From Streptomyces sp. NRRL F-5123 (lineage in GTDB: Bacteria; Actinomycetota; Actinomycetes; Streptomycetales; Streptomycetaceae), in assembly GCF_000721495.1 (NCBI RefSeq), contig NZ_JOHY01000066.1, forward strand, positions 1-34,229: DNA of 34,229 nucleotides, read 5' to 3'. The notes below the pieces were generated by a model. That model ran no database searches. It was not told the DNA's origin and saw only the letters and a program-made list of their open reading frames with translations. Positions within the stretch are counted from its first letter, which is position 1. The number at the start of each line of letters is the position of its first letter. Of the stretch, positions 33,554 to 34,229 are shown in pieces. The position numbers and the translations under genes are program-made.

Positions 33554-34123
33554 TCAGGACGCGGCCGGGTACGGGCGGAGCTCGGTCGTCTGGAGGGTCC
33601 ACGGGCCGACAGCGACGGGGGAACCGAAGGCGTAGTCGTGCCGCGCGCGGTAGCGGGGGCCTTGGGCGGTGGGGCCGGGGTCTGAGAAGGCGGTGAGGGT
33701 GGACTTGCGGGGGTCCACGACGAGGTAGTGGGCGATGCCCATGGCCGCGTGGTCACGGACCTTCTCGACATGGTCGTTGGTGTGGTTGGAGGGTGAGACG
33801 ACCTCCACGACGAGCAGGACGTCCCCAGGAGCGAACGGGTCCGTGGTGTCCTCATCAAAGGCGGCGCGGGGTACGACGATCACGTCAGGGCGGCGGAGCC
33901 GGCCCAGGGAGGGGTCTTCGACTTCGCCGCCGGTGTGTGCGACGAGCGACGGGTCCAATCGGCTGTCGAGTTGCTGCCGGATGCGCAGTGCGTTGAGCTC
34001 GTGCCGTCTCGGCGGCGACATGATGACGATGATCGAATCGTCCGTGATCTCAAAGCCGCGTATGCCGTCCGGCGCCTCATGCGCCAGTTCCTCTGCGACC
34101 GCCCGCACCTGCGCGTAATCCAT
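33554..34123 (-). CDS. Uma2-family (DUF820) PD-(D/E)xK nuclease
   Basis: A 189-residue protein. The restriction-endonuclease-like core is intact: D80 (RRPDVIVV), E107-x-V (LLVVEVVSPS) and K121 (DHVEKVRDHAAMGIAHYLVVDP). The family is abundant in cyanobacteria and actinobacteria; its members look like PD-(D/E)xK nucleases, but the substrate and role are unproven. ATG 34123 has AGAGGG at good spacing. It precedes the helicase-fusion gene by 77 bases on the same strand and follows a truncated reading frame by 12 bases, so the three may be co-transcribed. Its codon use is similar to that of the helicase gene. A defence role is inference from the neighbourhood. Confidence 0.88.
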   Translation of the reverse strand: MDYAQVRAVAEELAHEAPDGIRGFEITDDSIIVIMSPPRRHELNALRIRQQLDSRLDPSLVAHTGGEVEDPSLGRLRRPDVIVVPRAAFDEDTTDPFAPGDVLLVVEVVSPSNHTNDHVEKVRDHAAMGIAHYLVVDPRKSTLTAFSDPGPTAQGPRYRARHDYAFGSPVAVGPWTLQTTELRPYPAAS

Positions 34124-34135
34124 GGGGACCCTCTG

Positions 34136-34229
34136 CTACAAATGCCTGCCCTGCGGCGGCCCGTACGGGGTCGGGGTCGGGGCCGCGTACGGGTGTGGGG
34201 GGTACGGCGGGGGCCAGGGGGTGTACGGG
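34136..34229 (-). CDS. 3' end of a Pro/Tyr-rich protein (cut by the window edge)
   Basis: On the minus strand one frame is open from the window edge to TAG at 34138-34136. It reads PYTPWPPPYPPHPYAAPTPT, then PYGPPQGRHL and stop. Regular PY and PPP spacing is typical of Pro-rich C-terminal tails of actinobacterial membrane or regulatory proteins. The stop lies 12 bases before the Uma2 start. Only about 30 codons are visible, so the product is unknown and the call could be chance. Confidence 0.4.
   Translation of the reverse strand, partial: PYTPWPPPYPPHPYAAPTPTPYGPPQGRHL

Overview
The window looks like chromosomal DNA of a Streptomyces or a close relative. It is very GC-rich, with third codon positions almost always G or C. 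GTG starts are common, several genes have leaderless promoters, and there are long Ala/Pro/Gly-rich secreted and lipidated proteins. The regulatory signatures also fit the genus: DasR-type dre sites, a MalR-like repeat array and an actinobacterial ydaO (c-di-AMP) riboswitch. All calls were made by reading the sequence; no database search was run.

Layout. 1-2121: a secreted GH13 alpha-amylase with a C-terminal CBM20 (minus strand), with an operator-like repeat array upstream and a divergent GNAT acetyltransferase. 2800-5317: a tightly coupled three-gene cassette (trypsin-co-occurring domain protein, intracellular trypsin-like protease, TPR protein) whose genes overlap by GTGA. It looks like a member of the poorly studied actinobacterial conflict/signalling systems built around Trypco domains, here without a neighbouring STAND NTPase. 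5289-7762: a TetR regulator, an MFS exporter and an NTF2/SnoaL-like protein, with palindromic operators. 7768-10144: a GH19 chitinase with two chitin-binding modules behind tandem dre sites, then an L,D-transpeptidase lipoprotein.

10407-16891: a second MFS exporter, a small zinc-ribbon protein, a G-rich repeat tract, a membrane-anchored pentapeptide-repeat protein, a MarR regulator divergent from a DHA2 exporter, a frameshifted hypothetical gene and an AhpD-like protein. 17300-22229: two large minus-strand envelope proteins. One is a single-pass membrane protein with a histone-H1/HU-tail-like cytoplasmic region; the other is a secreted Cys-rich protein with DUF11-like domains at both ends. 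22876-26806: a 43-residue membrane protein, a DUF4240 protein, a Tat-exported Amidase_2 with a dre-like site upstream, and an M23 endopeptidase behind a c-di-AMP riboswitch.

27121-30055: a minus-strand operon of a LuxR-type regulator, an XRE/MmyB-type regulator and an MBL-fold hydrolase. 30324-34229: a PLD-like/SF2 helicase/DUF3427 protein with less GC-biased codons than its neighbours, a Uma2-family nuclease and the 3' end of a Pro/Tyr-rich protein, reading as a small defence-type accessory block.

Two themes connect the genes. Polysaccharide and peptidoglycan enzymes (amylase, chitinase, L,D-transpeptidase, amidase, M23) carry recognisable sugar- or second-messenger control sites. Two candidate conflict or defence modules are present: the Trypco-protease-TPR cassette and the helicase-Uma2 block.
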